Shown here piece after piece: positions 36,916-48,058 of a stretch of 64,000 nt of DNA. Origin of the DNA: Deroplatys truncata (Eukaryota; Arthropoda; Insecta; Mantodea; Mantidae); the NCBI GenBank assembly GCA_030765065.1, contig CM060983.1, forward strand, positions 231,889,646 through 231,953,645, read 5' to 3'. A program made the position numbers and the translations under genes. A model generated the notes under the pieces. It was not told the DNA's origin. It worked only from the letters and a program-made list of their open reading frames with translations, and ran no database searches. Position 1 is the stretch's first letter, and each line of letters begins with the position of its first letter.

Positions 36916-37080
36916 TGTTACTACTTAACTTAATAGTTAAACAACTTCTTACTTTATGAAAAAAGGCCTTTATGTCTTCTTCAAATCAACACTATGTTTT
37001 CTTGCCTTGACAACCACTGGTTTCTCTATATTTTATATATTTCTACTATTTACTGCCTTGTAAGCATTGCTATATCACCT
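36916..37080 (-). repeat. gypsy-2 3' LTR (partial)
   Basis: It shares CTTAACTTA near its left edge and AAATCAACACTAT, TTGCCT/TTGCCTTGACAAC and CTGGTTTCTCT-like stretches with 42766-42930. Only about 165 bp aligns by eye, so the right boundary is uncertain. Confidence 0.6.
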
Positions 37081-37201
37081 CCTGCCAGTAACTAAGTTAC
37101 ATTTAGTATCCTATGCAGGCACATGAAAACAAATAATTAATATACATAGAAATAATAAGATAAACAATGCAATAATAAGAAATAATCACCAATGATTAAT
37201 C

Positions 37202-38840
37202 AATGAAATGAACGTGTATCAATGTACCTAGCAGGAAATCTAATAAGTCTTCCTCTCTTAGAAGTTCTCTTTACTTGCCTCTGGTCAGCATTATGTACAG
37301 GAGCATGGGGTAAACATAACCTGGAACTGAGGTTGAAACTGTTGTTTTATATGCTAGAAGGTATGGTGTTGTGTGGTGTGGTGTTGAGTTCATCTATTTT
37401 CACACACTAACATTTCTACCTCTGGTATCAATGGTGAAATATTTATCATGCTTATGTAGAAAAGGAATGGTCCTTCATATGGGGGCTTCTAAGGCTTTCT
37501 CTATCCTGTCTCTGTTTAGAAATACATGTGAGGTGGAACCGAAGTCATTGTGGGAATAATAGAGCTTTCTTGATTTCGTGAGGTTTCAGTTCCATGTTCT
37601 TTCACAACTGAGAAAGAAAAGTATCTTATTCTATTCTCAGTGTGTTGATTGTTCAAAAAATTCAGCAGGAAGTTTGGTAGTTTTCCCATAAATCATTTTG
37701 GTAATTGTATACTTGGAATCTTCCAGCCAAACTGCTCACAGGTCTAATAAGCACTGTTTGCAGTGTTTCAGTCCATTTGGAGCCGATGTGAGCTCTTATC
37801 ACTGTCTTCAGCATTTGATGCAAGTGCTCTATTTTTATATGGAGTGGTATGGTGAACATTTGCTCCACAAAGCTTTGCCAGGCTTCTAAATTATTCAGAT
37901 TCAAATTGATTTCCTTGATCTGTGATGAATGCAACTGGCATTCTGAATGTAATAGTCCAGCATTGGTAAAAGTTGCTTGCTACAGTGTTAGTCAACTGTT
38001 ATATAATGACCATTATAATGGTCAATAAGTAAGATAGTAAATTTTATCCTTGAATGGTGGCATTGCTCCAGTTATGTCCACATGTAATATAGAAAACCTG
38101 TTATCTGGCTTTTGGAATTGTCTGAGGTGAAATGTAGTATGCCTTGTTATTCTGTTTTATTCACAACTGATATGCAAGTTTGAGAACATTTGTAAACAAT
38201 CCTCCTGAATATCTGGCTATATAAACTTGGAAGTAGTATGTTTCGCTGTAGTTTTAATAACTGGAGGTGCCAAATTATGAATTTGATTAAAGACTTGAGT
38301 GCAAAATGGTTTTGATGTAAGGTCAAATATTATTAATGGACACGTCATTCCACAATTGTTGTGCTCTTAACTGGCATGGTATAACTTCAAAGATGTGTTT
38401 TCCCATCACAACTCTTTCAGTTTGTCTTCTTGGTGTTTGGAAATGAGTCCATTGTCAAGACTTAATGAAATTACTATGCTTCACTATGTATCAGCTATTA
38501 TATTATCTTGGCCACTTATATGTTGTATGTGAGTTGTGAGTTAATTGCAATCATCTTAACTGATGAGGTGAAAATCTGGGTTTGAAAGTGTTAAAAGTGC
38601 AGTATTTGCCAATTCTCTTTGCATTTAATGAATTGGTTCTTTGCTTCAGCTGTCCATGGGATTTATTTGTGTCATTCTTCATAGTTCCTTTTAAATTTCT
38701 ATGAGAACAGCTTGATCATGAGCAGCATTCTTGAGATAATGAAGATAATGGATTGTGTGGAATTCCTTCACTGTCTCTGGCAACTTCATCTTTGATTACA
38801 CAATGCAACAAATTGCAAGGTTGCAAAAACCTTCTTTGAA
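37202..38840 (-). pseudogene. gypsy-2 RNase H and integrase relic
   Basis: Read on the minus strand from 38,840 downward: an RT-thumb/RNase H junction (NAAHDQAVLI, then PWTAEAKNQF near 38,640), the zinc-binding and catalytic-core approach of integrase (TIIDHYNG-like LLIDHYNGHY near 38,010), an integrase core segment at 37662-37934 (VIRAHIGSKWTETLQTVL) and a typical C-terminal tail TSKRGRLIRFPARY at about 37205-37260. In related elements these parts degrade RNA and insert the DNA copy. Many stops and frame changes show this copy is dead. Confidence 0.75.
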
Positions 38841-40750
38841 AATGTAGGCGTTCTATAAGCATTTTGAGGTCGTGAATTCAAAAGTGATACTCAACATTGT
38901 GTCACCCACAGTTTTTGTATAATCACATATTTTGCAATATTGATGTACTTGGAAGCAGTGAATGGCTTATAATTGTTCAGCACTTGTGCCTGCCCCTAGT
39001 GGCACACAGCAAACTGTCACATTGCAAATGACTTTGCCTGTCCATCACTGTGTCAGTGTTGTATTTCTGCATGTGTTAGTATACAATGTCTACCTGAGGC
39101 TGTGTAAACTCTCCTGTTTTATTATATTTGTGGTGTAAAAAGGCCAAAGAAATATTGCTGCCTTCTTGAAAAAGGTCTACCATGTGTATTTTAGAGTGAA
39201 AGTAGGCAACATCAATCGAGTATGGCTCCACAGGTTGTGTGTGTAGAAGATTTACAATGGTAGGCAACAGGAAAGAAGTCAACACAATTTGGCATTCCTA
39301 TGGTCTCGGGAGCAATAGAATCATACGAATGACTGCTACTTCTGCTCTTGTAAGGTTACATGCTTTCAACAAGGAAAAACAAGAGCATTGAGTACCTAAA
39401 CAACATTTGCTCAGCAATTCATTCAGTTCCACATGGCATGGATATACCTATTTCAGAGCCTCTGCAGACATATGTGGACAGCAGTGAAGACATCAGGTAC
39501 CATGCAGGAGATGGATGATACTGAATTTGAAGTAGGTACAGATGACCTAAATGATTTAGTCCATGATCTGGGACTGGCAAAGGATAAAGCAGAACTCCTA
39601 GGGCCAAGACTGCATATAAGACATATGTTGACAGCTGGTATGTCCTTTACATTTTACAGAAAAGAGACGTGATATTCATACAATATCTTGCTCAAAATGA
39701 TTGTGTTAGTGTACTGCAGTGACGTACTAGGTTTGTCTTTCTGTATGTGCCAGGTGACTGGAGACCTTTTTATTTACTCATCTAAAAGAAGCCTAAAGAC
39801 AGTTCTGCTGCTGCTGCTGCTGCATAATAGTTATGTATGCCTCAATACCTGTTGGCTATTCTGTGAACCTGAGGGTAACATATGACAACATTAAAGCACT
39901 TCTTACTACTATTCATTATGAGAATCACAATTGGATGATGTGTGGCGATTTGAAAGTGTTGGGTTTGGTTCTAAGACAACAATCGGGAGATACTAAGTAC
40001 CCTTGTTTTATCTGTGAATGAGACAGTCAGGCTTTAGACAAACATTAGGAGCAAAAACATTGGCCCTGAAGGTTGGAATTGGTTCCAGGGGACAAAAATA
40101 TTAAATGTGATCCTCTAGTGTAAAGAGGCAGAATACTTGCCTGCCACCTCTGCACATCAAATTGAGCATAATAAAGCAGTTTGTCAAGACATTACCTAAG
40201 TTTGTCAACTGTTTCAAATATCTTGTTAAAAGTTCCTCAACCTGTCATGCTAAGTTGAAAGAGACTGTTTACTAGTCCCGATATTCGGAAATCAATGCAA
40301 GATGAGGATTTCCTTCATACAATGAATGCTGTGGAGTGAGAAGTCGGGACTGCTTTTAAGTGTGTGGTTCAAGGCTTTTTGGGATACAATCATAGCTCGG
40401 AGTATATCGACATAGTTGAGAACATGCTGATGAAATTCAAAATGCTGGGATGCTCAATGAGTGTAAAGTTACATTTTTAAATTCACACCTTGACGTTTTT
40501 GCTACATTCCTGGGTGATGCAAGTGAGAACAGGGTGAAAGATTCCACCAGGAATGTTTGAATGATGGGCGACTACTGCTGGATGCTTTGTGAATACATGG
40601 GTTATTCTCCATAAGATGAAAAGCATGGGCCACACACCTTGATAACTAAGAATGCATGGAATTATGTTAGTGTGCATGTTTTGCATATATTCACTGTGTG
40701 TATATTTCAATATGTTTTAAACTTGTATACATCTGCATGATTCGTACTAT
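38840..40750 (+). mobile_element. Decayed arthropod repeat nested in gypsy-2
   Basis: The limits are inferred from where gypsy-2 homology stops (about 40,755, after the RT motif region) and resumes (about 38,840). The insert runs opposite to its host element and encodes the relic described at 39190-40645. I could not identify terminal inverted repeats or a target duplication by eye, so the class of element is unresolved. Confidence 0.55.
39190..40645 (+). pseudogene. Relic of a repeat-associated arthropod protein
   Basis: Recognisable in order: GNRKEVNTIWHSYG (39,250 region), VPHG-type and DIPISEPLQ segment (about 39,430), NDLVHDLGLAKDKAELLG (about 39,550), SSKRSLKTVLL (39,780), ASIPVGYSVNL, NWMMCGDLKVLGLVL and QSGDTKYPCFICE (39,835-40,020), PDIRKSMQDEDFLHTMNA (40,280) and KMLGCSMSVKLHFLNSHL (40,440-40,490), ending with a DYCW-like segment near 40,570. 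From memory, proteins with this order (GDLKV...QSGYTKYPCFLC...GERFHQD) are annotated in many arthropod genomes as uncharacterised, repeat-linked proteins. I do not know a validated function. Frameshifts and stops are frequent, and a (CTG)6 run at 39805-39822 adds a Leu tract. Confidence 0.7.
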
Positions 40751-40754
40751 ATAT

Positions 40755-41543
40755 ATATGGAGGCTCTTGGTGTTATCAGATAGCCTAGAAAATGTAGTTC
40801 TGCTGTGTGTATTATAGGTTGCCGTGTTAGCATGAAGGCCATACTTGGATAAATTCTCTAAAACCAGTTTTAGATGATGGCAGTGCTCAACAGATTTTAA
40901 AGTGATTAATATGTTATCCAGGTAAGGGAATACAAAATTTAGTCCATTCAATGGTTGAACGTGGATAGAGCATTTGGGAGACAAAAACCCACGAGGTTGA
41001 ATTCAAATAATCCGAAAGGTGTAATTATGGGTGTTTTAGGCTTGTCTTCCTCTGGTATTGGAATTTGAAAATAAGCTTTACAAAGGTTGGTTTTTAGAGA
41101 ACACCATTTGTACCTTCCAGAATAGTATGAAAGTACTCAGTTCTGGGAATTCTACCATGAGCTGTTCAGATTTGTTTGTTTATTTAACCTTCTATAGTAC
41201 CCACAAGGGCTAAGATAACATTCTCCTTATTCATCAAATGAAGTGGATTGGTTCACTCTGAATGTGATGGTGTGATTCTATGGTTCAACATAAACTGGAA
41301 TTCTTGATTTGCCTGTTGTAACTGATGGGGTGCTAAAGATCTCGCTCTTGAATAAACTGGAGTTCCTTGGGTATTTATATGATATTTAACATTGTGTGAG
41401 ATCTTCTCTGGTATGAAATTTGGTGATGTGATTTCAGGATAGGAGCTAAACAAGTCAGGAAATTGAATAGTGTTGCTCAGCATATTTAAAACTTCCTTGT
41501 CTGAAATTGATATAATGTTACCTTTGTTTCCAAGTTTGATCAT
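40755..41543 (-). pseudogene. gypsy-2 reverse transcriptase relic
   Basis: The N-terminal RT approach is at 41253-41543 (GTPVYSRARSLAPHQL, matching the usual PVxARxRRLxP pattern). The palm motif is FPYLDNILI at about 40,925, where the expected YxDD reads YLDN, followed by LSKYGLHANTA and a degraded FLGYLVTP-like segment near 40,770. The region between is stop-ridden. The catalytic DD to DN change alone would inactivate it. Confidence 0.75.
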
Positions 41544-41739
41544 ACATCAAATAATCACTTGTTGTGGATATCAATGTATAAATTAAATTAATTTAAGAGG
41601 TCTGCTCCTAAACTTCCCTTTTCAATCTTGGCAACCACAAATGGGCAATAAAATTGTCCGAACTGGAATTCCTGTCCCATTAGTTGCAAAACATTTAAAT
41701 GCAGTATGAACTTGGTCGCCTTTTGTTTGTTGGAATTAT

Positions 41740-41785
41740 GGAAATATCTGCTGTGCTATCCACTAGAACTTGTAGACCTGTGTTT
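41740..41785 (-). pseudogene. gypsy-2 aspartic protease motif
   Basis: Minus-strand reading gives VLVDSTADISIIPT, aligned with the retroelement protease signature (VDTGADISVIP). The Gly of the D-T/S-G triad is replaced. Nothing more of the domain is intact. Confidence 0.55.
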
Positions 41786-42765
41786 TCTTCCATTAAGAGG
41801 AACTGATGTTTGCAGCTTCTATTGTGTGCCTGGGCAACTGAATGTGTTGGTAATTTTACTGCCATTGTAGACTTCTGGTACTGGTATTCATCAGTAATAA
41901 GTCTGCTTACATTTCTCTGGAATACATTGATGTTTGAACTGGAAGTGGTAATAATATTATTTACCTTTAGGATGATGTATTCTTTTGCTGTGACTATGAC
42001 CTCAGCTTGGGCTTTGACTGTAAGGCCTTCTGCGTGGATTGTTAATATTGACCTAACCCAAAAGCTGCAATTTGTTTTTCTAGTTGTGAAATTTCTACCA
42101 TGAGCTCATTAATCATCACACATTTTGGTACCTGACTATCCACAGAAACATATTTGATTATAGGGATTTATTTTCAACATTTTATATGCAATGACTGCAA
42201 CTCGCTCCAGGCACTCCTCACCCATGATAAGGATATTCATCACTGAATTGGGAAGCTTCTCCTCCAATCAAAGGTTTCTAAGGAGTTTGTCATACATATC
42301 TTTATCAGTTAAAAGAGTGAATTTATCTTAGAAGTTGGCTTGGTTTATAATTGCCCAACTCAATACCTGTGAGTAGTCTTTTAAGTTTTATATCTTTGAT
42401 GTCCTTGAAGATATTGAGGAGTTGTGGCTTGGCAGGGGTAAACTTTGTTGTACTAGATCCGGTAATAATATTCCAAATATGCTCAATATATTTTGGTTCT
42501 AATTGGGAAATAATGTCATTGAAGTTAGTTTCCCCTAATGTGATCCTATTAATAGTGAGCTGGTTCTACCTCCACTGATAGAAACAATCTTTTGTCTTCT
42601 CTGACCAAAAGAGAGGAATCTTTATGCTTAGTTTATTGGTATCACATTTGTATCTGCAATTTCCTTTGTGATTTTCTGAAGTGCGCTTTTTCAGTGTGGA
42701 TTATATGTACTCTCCAATTAGAAATAAATAAATAAATCTATATTCACATCAGGGTCACCAATATC

Positions 42766-42930
42766 ATGATGCTTAACTTAGTAGTAAAATGTTTTATTTC
42801 AAGAATAAGGGCCTTTATTGCTTCCTCAAATCAACACTATCTTTTGTTGCCTAGACAACAACTTGTTTCTCTGTTTTGTATCTCTCTGCATATTCCATGT
42901 GTTTTAAACACTGCTATAATAATCTAAGAT
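42766..42930 (-). repeat. gypsy-2 5' LTR (partial) with adjoining PBS
   Basis: It pairs with 36916-37080. Just left of it (42744-42761), the minus strand reads TTGGTGACCCTGATGTG, close to the LTR-adjacent sequence (TTGGTGACCCCGACGTG) I associate with many insect gypsy elements. This sets the element's orientation as minus. Confidence 0.6.
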
Positions 42931-43188
42931 TCTGTGAGAATAAGCTTATTGAACACAAATCATTGAGATTGTGTACTGTGTACTTAGAAGGGCATTGTGG
43001 GCTTCACCTAAACTATTGATCAGTGGAATGTTGACAAATGTCATAATTGCAAATTTGTCATTAGTATTTAAGGGATAATGAGAAAGTAGGGTATAGAAAA
43101 TGAATGCAATAAAAGTTGACCTGGAATTTACTGTGATATTTGCGAATTCTTTGATTGTTTTTGTATAAATGAAAGAAACATAACATAT
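42931..43188. other. Short spacer, no feature
   Basis: A+T-rich DNA between the two gypsy elements. Its right end carries the left ATAT target copy (43185-43188) of the younger element. Confidence 0.6.
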
Positions 43189-43745
43189 TGTAACACCCCA
43201 CGGGGGTGGTTACCCCCGCAGTAGGTGATTACAGAGGGGGGTTGGTAGCTCAGAGGTAGGGGGGATGCGTTGGTACCGGGGTGGTAGGCAGGCCAGGGTG
43301 GCGTTCTAGGATAGGGGGTATTTAAATGATGCACAGGGGATGCATTGACCCAGTAAATTATATTGTTACTTTAAGTGTGAGTACATTCAGTTTGGGGTGA
43401 AGCCCCGGCAAATAAACAGAACTTAGATGAGACGCATGCTTACCTGGTTAACTGGTGGCGATGGGTCTCGAGTCTGACAACTGATCTGACGACTCTTTGA
43501 TAACTGCTCATTGACTACTCTTTGATAACTGCCACCTGATCACTCTTTGATCACTCTCTCATAACTCTCGCATCACTGCTCGCGATAACTGCTCGCGACC
43601 GAGTCAAACCCCGGTAGTATAAATACGTACAGAAGAGCTGACTCGGCGTTGTTCAGCGTGGACGTGTTCTGTTAACCTGGTTTCCACACTTGCGCTGGTT
43701 TACGACATATGCTGCAATACTTGGTGCTCAACCTGGTCCGCTACA
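43189..43745 (-). repeat. gypsy-1 3' LTR
   Basis: On the plus strand it runs TGTAACACCCC to GGTCCGCTACA; in element sense it therefore begins TGTAG and ends TTACA. It retains both copies of a short direct repeat (ACTCTTTGATAACTGC) near 43,492-43,530, one of which is missing from the other LTR. Confidence 0.95.
43618..43625 (+). promoter_or_regulatory. TATA box antisense to the element
   Basis: TATAAATA lies in the LTR pointing opposite to gag-pol, with TTCAGC, a possible initiator, about 35 bp downstream. The other LTR has the same box at 51403-51410. In the element's own direction only a weaker TTTAAATA-type box is seen (51129-51138 and its LTR partner). It could drive antisense transcripts; untested. 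Confidence 0.4.
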
Positions 43746-46201
43746 TCGGTCCCAGGTTCGCCAAATTCCGACCCGGAATTTAAAATTGAAAAGGAGGACA
43801 AACATCTTAAGGGGTACTAAAACTGTCTACTTAGACGAGGGTTGATAGAAAAAAAAAAATATGGTTTGAGCCTTAAACAATTGAAATGCTCGGGTGTCCT
43901 CTGCTGTCCAAGACTCGGATACCAGGGAAATTTTCTTTTTAGAGTTGGTGAGTACGTTAGGGGTGGGTTCGACTGCGCACCGCAGCCTACTGTAAATCTT
44001 TGACTCTTCTCAGTTGGTTGCTTACTTTTGTGCCCGGAGGTGAACTCTGCCTTGAATGATTGAGGTTCTGTACAGAACTGCTGAGTGACTCTGCATACGT
44101 AGCTTTATTCTTGGTAACGTAGGATTTATTTCCGCGCATGCTACATTTCTTTGGTCAAGCAGTGGCGTTCCCTCAGAGGGCACCAATTCTTCGTGTTTTG
44201 GCGCGACTCCCGTGGTGAGTTACCGGCGTTCGTATACTGGTGGGCACCATTCGACCTGGGTCTTTTTTTGTCGGTTGCTTCTCTTCTCGGTGGTCTCTTG
44301 GTGCGCAGCAACAGGGTTGTTTTTCAAAGATGGATTTCACTTAGGAAAGGTGGGAAGGATTATATTGCGTTTTAAATTTTCATGGGATGAGACGAAACAC
44401 AGCAGAGAAAAGGTAAATTTAGAAAGTGAGTCGGTACCCCTGCCGATTCCTCGTCTCTCCAAATTTTGAAAAAGAGGGGAAAAAACACGGAACAGAAAAA
44501 AAACATTAAGTTCTGTTATCCAGGTGTATTGCGACTACTCATAAGTTCTGCTTGCCTTGGTATGTTCGTTCGAACAAAAAAAGTTAAATTTGTACATATA
44601 TACAATCATTTTTGTCTGTAACTGTACAAAAACGTTTTTTTGTATGTGTTTCATTGTATGTAAGCGGTGTTTAGATGTCCGCTTTTTGGCATTTTGCTGA
44701 TTCCTCGCTTCCGTAACCCGGGGAAGAGGGTCGCTGAGGCTGCTGTAGACTGTGGTTTCTCTTGCATGCTTGAGGACATCCTCTAAAACAGACTTAATTT
44801 TTTACTTTAGTTCACAGAAATATTAATATTGTAGAAGGTGTGTCCAAAGAAACACAACAAAAAAAACATATTTACACATCATTCTCTATTCACACACCTG
44901 TCCCAGTGTGTACGCCACTGAGAGGTGCAAAGTCAACTCTGTGTGTGAGGCGACAAATACTTGTGTCAGCAGAATTCATGACAAGGCTTTTGCTTTCGAC
45001 ACTTACCGTTCATTCAGAATTGGATGTTTATGAAGGCGATATCTGTGTTTCATAGTTTGTGAACAGAATTTCTGTACCCATTCGCGTGTGTGGAATGTAT
45101 TACGTATCTTGTGTTGCGTAATTCGTGGAGGATACCTGTGCCTTTCCTACCTTCATCTCCTTGTTTATTTTGAGCCTTTATTATTTATTTATTTTATTTA
45201 TGTTAGTGTTGATTCTGAGGTGGGATGCGAGATTCAAAATTTCTATATTCCTGGTCCATGTCGTGTTTTATTTGCCCTGGTCGTGTGAGAAATCCGTTGA
45301 TTTTAATTTGCTTAATTGCCACGTTGTATTTATCTACTGTTTTACACGTTGATTTGCTTCGCCTTATCTGTTAATTGACATTTATTTACTTTATAGCGCT
45401 TGGTTGTCGTACCAGAGTGTACGTTATTCGATTTTTTCCTACTATTATTTATTCTATATGCGCTAACGCATGTGTAAGGTGCGGAGAAAAGAATTCCTGG
45501 CATCAACCTATAGTTCTCAAAACACATCAAATACCTATCTTAAATTAATCTTATACTAACAATTATATAAATAACAGTACTATGAAATAACTTTTCGACC
45601 TCCACTAAATGTTATTTCCTATTTATTTAACTCTGCTCCCCGAACTTAAGAACAACGACAATACTTCTTTATATTTGCTCTATGTTGTGTCCCTCGGCCC
45701 TATTCTCAACTTCTGGGGGGATAATATATATTGTTCAAATTCCTGTATCTGAACATAGATATCTGTATTAAGCGAATAACAGGGTCGCGTCACGGATTTC
45801 CCATTATATTTTCACTTCCAGATATATTTTCTCTTCATCACGAGAAACAGAGAGCAACAAAAAAGATTAAAACAGTAAAAGTGAATCGCGTGGATTATCA
45901 CTTTTAGCCTAACTTAAGCTGGAGGTCCGAAGATATACTACGTTTTGCATTGTAACCTATTACGTAACCTATCTGAGAACTATTGCTGATGTTTAATGTT
46001 TTAACTTCTTTCTTTTTCTTGTTTGTTTGTTTTTATGCCTCAGCCTTACTGCAATGTGGACGCATTTCGTCATGTAATAATGTCAGCACTTGTGTATTGA
46101 TGGACATTGAGTGATACGTAGGCGATTTTTGTGTCATTTATATGTGGCGATAAGATTGTGTTTACTCGCTGTGCGTCTGTCGCAAGTCTGGTGTGTACTC
46201 A
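43746..46201 (-). other. gypsy-1 internal 3' region, no recognised gene
   Basis: About 2.46 kb between the integrase stop and the 3' LTR. That is far longer than a usual 3' untranslated tail and about the size where envelope-bearing elements carry env. I see no long minus-strand ORF, signal peptide, transmembrane anchor or envelope motif. Plus-strand splice-donor-like sites GTGAGTACG (about 43,948) and GTGAGTTACC (about 44,215) lie downstream of the antisense TATA box. It could be a decayed third gene, captured DNA or a noncoding region. Confidence 0.5.
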
Positions 46202-47116
46202 CTATGCGTAATAAGGTGAAATTCTACTAACGTGGACATTCTGGCGTTTCACGGAATTTCTGGCCTTAATTACGTAATTCAAGGGGCCCAGTTTTTTCAT
46301 TATCCTATACGGTCCTGTGTAGTTCATCAAAAGTTTCGTGGCTCTACCTACCCTCCTTTTAGGGGTATATAGCTTCACCAAATCGCCGACTTTATACTCG
46401 ACGTGCCGCCTCTTTGAATCATATAAATTTCTATTTTTCCTCTGGCTCTTTACTATGTTTTGGGATGCTAACGCCCTTGCTTTTACTATTGCCTCCCGTG
46501 TTTGCTGCACAAATAGGTTTTGTGAGGTGCCCTGTAATTGAACGTCTGGGGCTGATACCGGTTTCCGTGCATACAGTAATTCGAAGGGTGTGAACTTAGT
46601 ACTCCCCTGTTTGCTTGTGTTTATGGCAAACCGAATTTGATGTAAATTATTATCCCAGTCTGTGTGCTGTGTGTTTACGTAGTTACTGATTACTTGCGCG
46701 ATAGTTCTATTCGCCCTTTCTATTAGGCCATTAGTTTGGGGTCTGTAGGCTGTTGTGAAAGTCGGTATTGTTCCCATCATCTTAAGTAGTTCTTGTGTCA
46801 CTTCGCTCATAAATACGGACCCTCTGTCCGACAGAATATATTTTCGTCCGCCGTGACGACAGATGACGTCGTCCAAGATAAATTCGGTGACATGCTCAAC
46901 AGAAGCTTTTGGGATTGCCCTTAATTCCAAATATTTTGAAAAGTAATCACTTGCCGCAATTATGTATCTGTTACCTCTAGAGGACTTTGGGAAAGGCCCC
47001 AAGATATCTATGGAGAACCTTTCTCCTATATAGTTGACCTTTATGGGTTGCATTAAACCTGCGGGTCGCTGATTAACTGGACCTTTTCGTTGCTGACAGG
47101 AAGTGCATCTTCTTAC
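46202..47116 (-). pseudogene. gypsy-1 integrase
   Basis: Integrase inserts the reverse-transcribed copy into the chromosome. From the Met at 47053 the frame is open for 283 residues to 46202. Catalytic residues sit at D16 (SIDILG), D76 (LSDRGS) and E112 (GLIERAN), a DD35E spacing. The C-terminal part carries the GPY/F-type module (YTGPYRIMKKLGPLNYVI). The zinc-binding Cys pair (CTSC) lies just upstream of the Met in the same frame, downstream of the in-frame TAG at 47117-47119 that cuts integrase from the rest of pol. It is full length for the family and otherwise undamaged. Confidence 0.9.
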
Positions 47117-48058
47117 CTAATTTTGTATGTCCCTCTTCATTCCAATCCAATAGTAATGTGAATTAATTTTGTGAAAAGTTTTTGAAAACCCGAAGTGTCC
47201 TCCTAGCAGATCGTCATGACTATTATATAGTATTTCCTGCTTTAAGCTATCAGGTACTACTAACAAGTGCATGTTCCCTGTACTACCAGCATTTTTTCGG
47301 TGCAGGACATTCGATTTTAGCACGTATGTTGCAGCTTGTGCTAGTTTAGCATTCGCTGTACCCGGCTGTCTTACGGCTTGTATTAGGGGTTTTAGCTGGG
47401 GATCCTCCTCTTGTTTTTTAGCTAATTCTATGGGTTCTATGAGACAGGTAATTATGTCTTCCTGCTCTTGTGCTGTTTCGGGTTCAGGGGGGTCTATTGG
47501 CATTCTAGACAAACAATCTGCGTCCTTATGTTTAATCCCTGGTTTATGTTGAATTGTGTAATCAAATTCCTGTAGCATCAAGCTGTAACGTGCCAGTCTC
47601 CCTGTTAGATCTCTCAACCTATTTAGGTGGCACAGGCAAGCATGGTCTGTAACTACAGTTACAGGGTAACCATGTATATACTGGCGGAACTTCGAAAAAC
47701 CGTACATAACTGCTTACAGCTCTTGTTCCGAAACGCTATAGTTCTTTTCAGCTTTGCTTAGACTTCTAGACACAAAGCCTACTGGGTGCATTTTTCCATC
47801 TCGTTCTTGGAGGAGGCAACTGCCTATGCCGTGCATGCTGGCATTGCAGTTCATTTGGGTTTTGGCTCCCGGCATAAAATGTGCCAACACCGGAGCCTTA
47901 ACCATTAAATCCTTCAGCTTTTGGAAGGTTTCTTGCTGTTCTTGGCCCCATACAAACTTTTGGTCTGCCTTTGTTAGTTCGTTTAGTGGCCTCGCGACTG
48001 CTGCAAAGTTATTAATGAACCTCCTGTAGAAAGAAAATAAACCTAAGACCTGCCTTAC
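47117..48058 (-). pseudogene. gypsy-1 RNase H and integrase zinc-finger start
   Basis: RNase H removes the RNA strand during reverse transcription. In frame with RT: FYRRFINNFAAVARPLNEL linker, NCNASMHGIGSCLLQ where relatives have TDAS (catalytic Asp replaced by Asn), EQEL, then VVTDHACL and HKDADCLSRMP. The His part of the integrase zinc finger (GGHFGFSKTFH) follows. In-frame stops: TAA at 48059-48061 at the upstream edge, TAA at 47714-47716, TAG at 47117-47119 at the end. No frameshift is needed across this stretch. Confidence 0.85.

Larger units (their letters stand above)
36916..42930 (-). mobile_element. Decayed Ty3/gypsy LTR retrotransposon (gypsy-2)
   Basis: Similar terminal segments lie at 36916-37080 and 42766-42930 (shared TTCAAATCAACACTAT). 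A primer-binding-like TTGGTGACCCTGATGTG adjoins the right one on the minus strand. Minus-strand relics run in gypsy order: protease-like at about 41740-41780, RT at 40755-41543, RNase H and integrase from about 38840 down to 37202. Stops and frameshifts occur throughout. The RT to RNase H connection is split by a foreign plus-strand element at about 38,840-40,750. Gag was not identified in 41,900-42,740. Confidence 0.8.

Noticed and set aside
44151..44469. Overlapping plus-strand frames of 74 and 85 codons inside gypsy-1
   Set aside because: They run antisense to the element in its uncharacterised region, overlap each other in different frames and resemble nothing known.
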